Assembly: GCA_934454005.1 (NCBI GenBank) | Contig: CAKSGI010000034.1 | Location: forward strand, 1-13,734 | DNA: 13,734 bases | From: an uncultured Eubacteriales bacterium | GTDB taxonomy: Bacteria > Bacillota_A > Clostridia > Oscillospirales > Acutalibacteraceae | Direction of reading: 5' to 3' | In this document: positions 13,035 through 13,734 of the stretch, in pieces | Layout: every line of letters begins with the position of its first letter | Numbering within the stretch: the stretch's first letter is position 1 | The notes under the pieces: model-generated | Told to the model about the DNA's origin: nothing | Seen by the model: the letters and a program-made list of their open reading frames with translations, nothing else | The model's database searches: none | Position numbers and translations under genes: made by a program

Positions 13035-13734
13035 AAATTCTTGCAATAGAAAGTTCCTGTGATGAAACTGCCGCCGCTGTGGTCGAAAATGGCAGAATAG
13101 TTAGATCTTCTGTGATAGCGTCACAGGTTGAAGAACACAAAATTTATGGTGGAGTAGTACCAGAAATTGCATCCAGACGTCATGCTGAAGCCATTGTCGA
13201 CGTTGTTGATCAAGCTATTAAAGATGCTGATCTTTCGTTAAATAATATAGATGCAATAGCAGTCACTTATGCACCAGGTCTAATAGGTGCACTATTAGTG
13301 GGAGTAAACTTTGCTAAAGGATTATCTTTTGCAACTAATTTACCCTTAATTCCTGTACATCATTTGAGATCTCATATTGCATCTAATTATATATCTAATT
13401 TGAGTCTTGAGCCTCCATTTTTGTGTCTGGTTGTGTCTGGAGGTCATAGTCATATTATAGAAGTCAAAGGATATACAGATTTGAAAGTTATTGGAAAAAC
13501 TCGTGATGATGCTGCCGGCGAAGCTTTTGATAAAGCTGCCAGGGCTATGGGTATGTCTTACCCTGGTGGGATACATTTAGATAAAATTGCAGAAAGCGGT
13601 AATCCTAATGCATTTGAACTTCCACATCCAAAAGTTAGCGGTTCTAAATACGACTTTAGTTTTTCCGGATTAAAAACAGCTATTATTAACCAAATTCATA
13701 ACTCTAAACAAAAAGGAATAGAACTAAATATAGC
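13031..13734 (+). CDS. tsaD: tRNA N6-adenosine threonylcarbamoyltransferase TsaD (3' end beyond window)
   Basis: TsaD transfers the threonylcarbamoyl group from threonylcarbamoyl-AMP to A37 of ANN-decoding tRNAs, working with TsaB and TsaE after TsaC has made the intermediate. 234 codons are visible of about 340. MKILAIESSCDETAAAVV is the standard start; HHLRSH (110-115) supplies the metal-binding His pair H111/H115. LVVSGGHSHI and GKTRDDAAGEAFDKAARAMG are the nucleotide-binding ASKHA motifs, and YPGG and the KYDFSFSGLKTA segment follow. The ATG overlaps the rimI stop (ATGA). Confidence 0.96.
   Translation, partial: MKILAIESSCDETAAAVVENGRIVRSSVIASQVEEHKIYGGVVPEIASRRHAEAIVDVVDQAIKDADLSLNNIDAIAVTYAPGLIGALLVGVNFAKGLSFATNLPLIPVHHLRSHIASNYISNLSLEPPFLCLVVSGGHSHIIEVKGYTDLKVIGKTRDDAAGEAFDKAARAMGMSYPGGIHLDKIAESGNPNAFELPHPKVSGSKYDFSFSGLKTAIINQIHNSKQKGIELNI

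Overview
The window is AT-rich DNA from a low-GC Gram-positive anaerobe, most likely a member of the Clostridia. The evidence is the Shine-Dalgarno-led, tightly packed genes with several TTG and GTG starts, a UPF0473 (YrzB) gene, a Firmicutes-type 6S RNA, a YwlE-like phosphatase, a VanZ-like gene and a GGGtGRT/IscU-like gene pair typical of anaerobes. No rRNA, tRNA, CRISPR array, transposase or phage gene was seen.

Layout. (1) Bases 1-850 hold no conventional gene. They contain 2.7 copies of a 133-bp direct repeat that runs off the left edge, and further right a near-perfect sigma-A promoter on the minus strand (about 819-847) that points toward the repeats. Each repeat carries, on the minus strand, a Shine-Dalgarno site and a 24-codon ORF for an amphipathic Ile-rich peptide. 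Two more small minus-strand ORFs with ribosome binding sites (22 and 10 codons) lie between promoter and repeats. This is the least explained part of the window. (2) 1037-1592, plus strand: yrzB, then a 6S RNA and a strong terminator. (3) 1686-3422, plus strand: a TauE/SafE-type permease split into two overlapping half-length genes, then a divergent gpsA with its own promoter. (4) 3419-7321, minus strand: a zinc/manganese-type ABC importer (znuA-znuC-znuB) followed by ruvX and a VanZ-like membrane protein. All five are nearly contiguous and read from a promoter with an imperfect palindrome in its spacer. (5) 7380-9292, minus strand: an IscU/NifU-like scaffold gene and a GGGtGRT-family gene with a consensus-like promoter and an unusually long terminator hairpin. 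(6) 9471-13734, plus strand: polA, a YwlE-type low-molecular-weight phosphatase, rimI and tsaD (cut by the right edge), apparently one transcription unit.

How the genes fit together. The znu operon would supply a transition metal under a metal-responsive repressor not encoded here. The polA unit combines DNA repair, arginine (or tyrosine) dephosphorylation, ribosomal-protein acetylation and t6A tRNA modification. These are housekeeping tasks, and rimI-tsaD is a common pairing. The scaffold/GGGtGRT pair is a two-gene conserved system of unknown function, plausibly concerned with Fe-S or sulfur chemistry. The peptide-repeat locus is a candidate for tandem small-peptide genes, either PSM/delta-lysin-like or membrane toxins, but nothing beyond ORF, ribosome-site and promoter structure supports that here.
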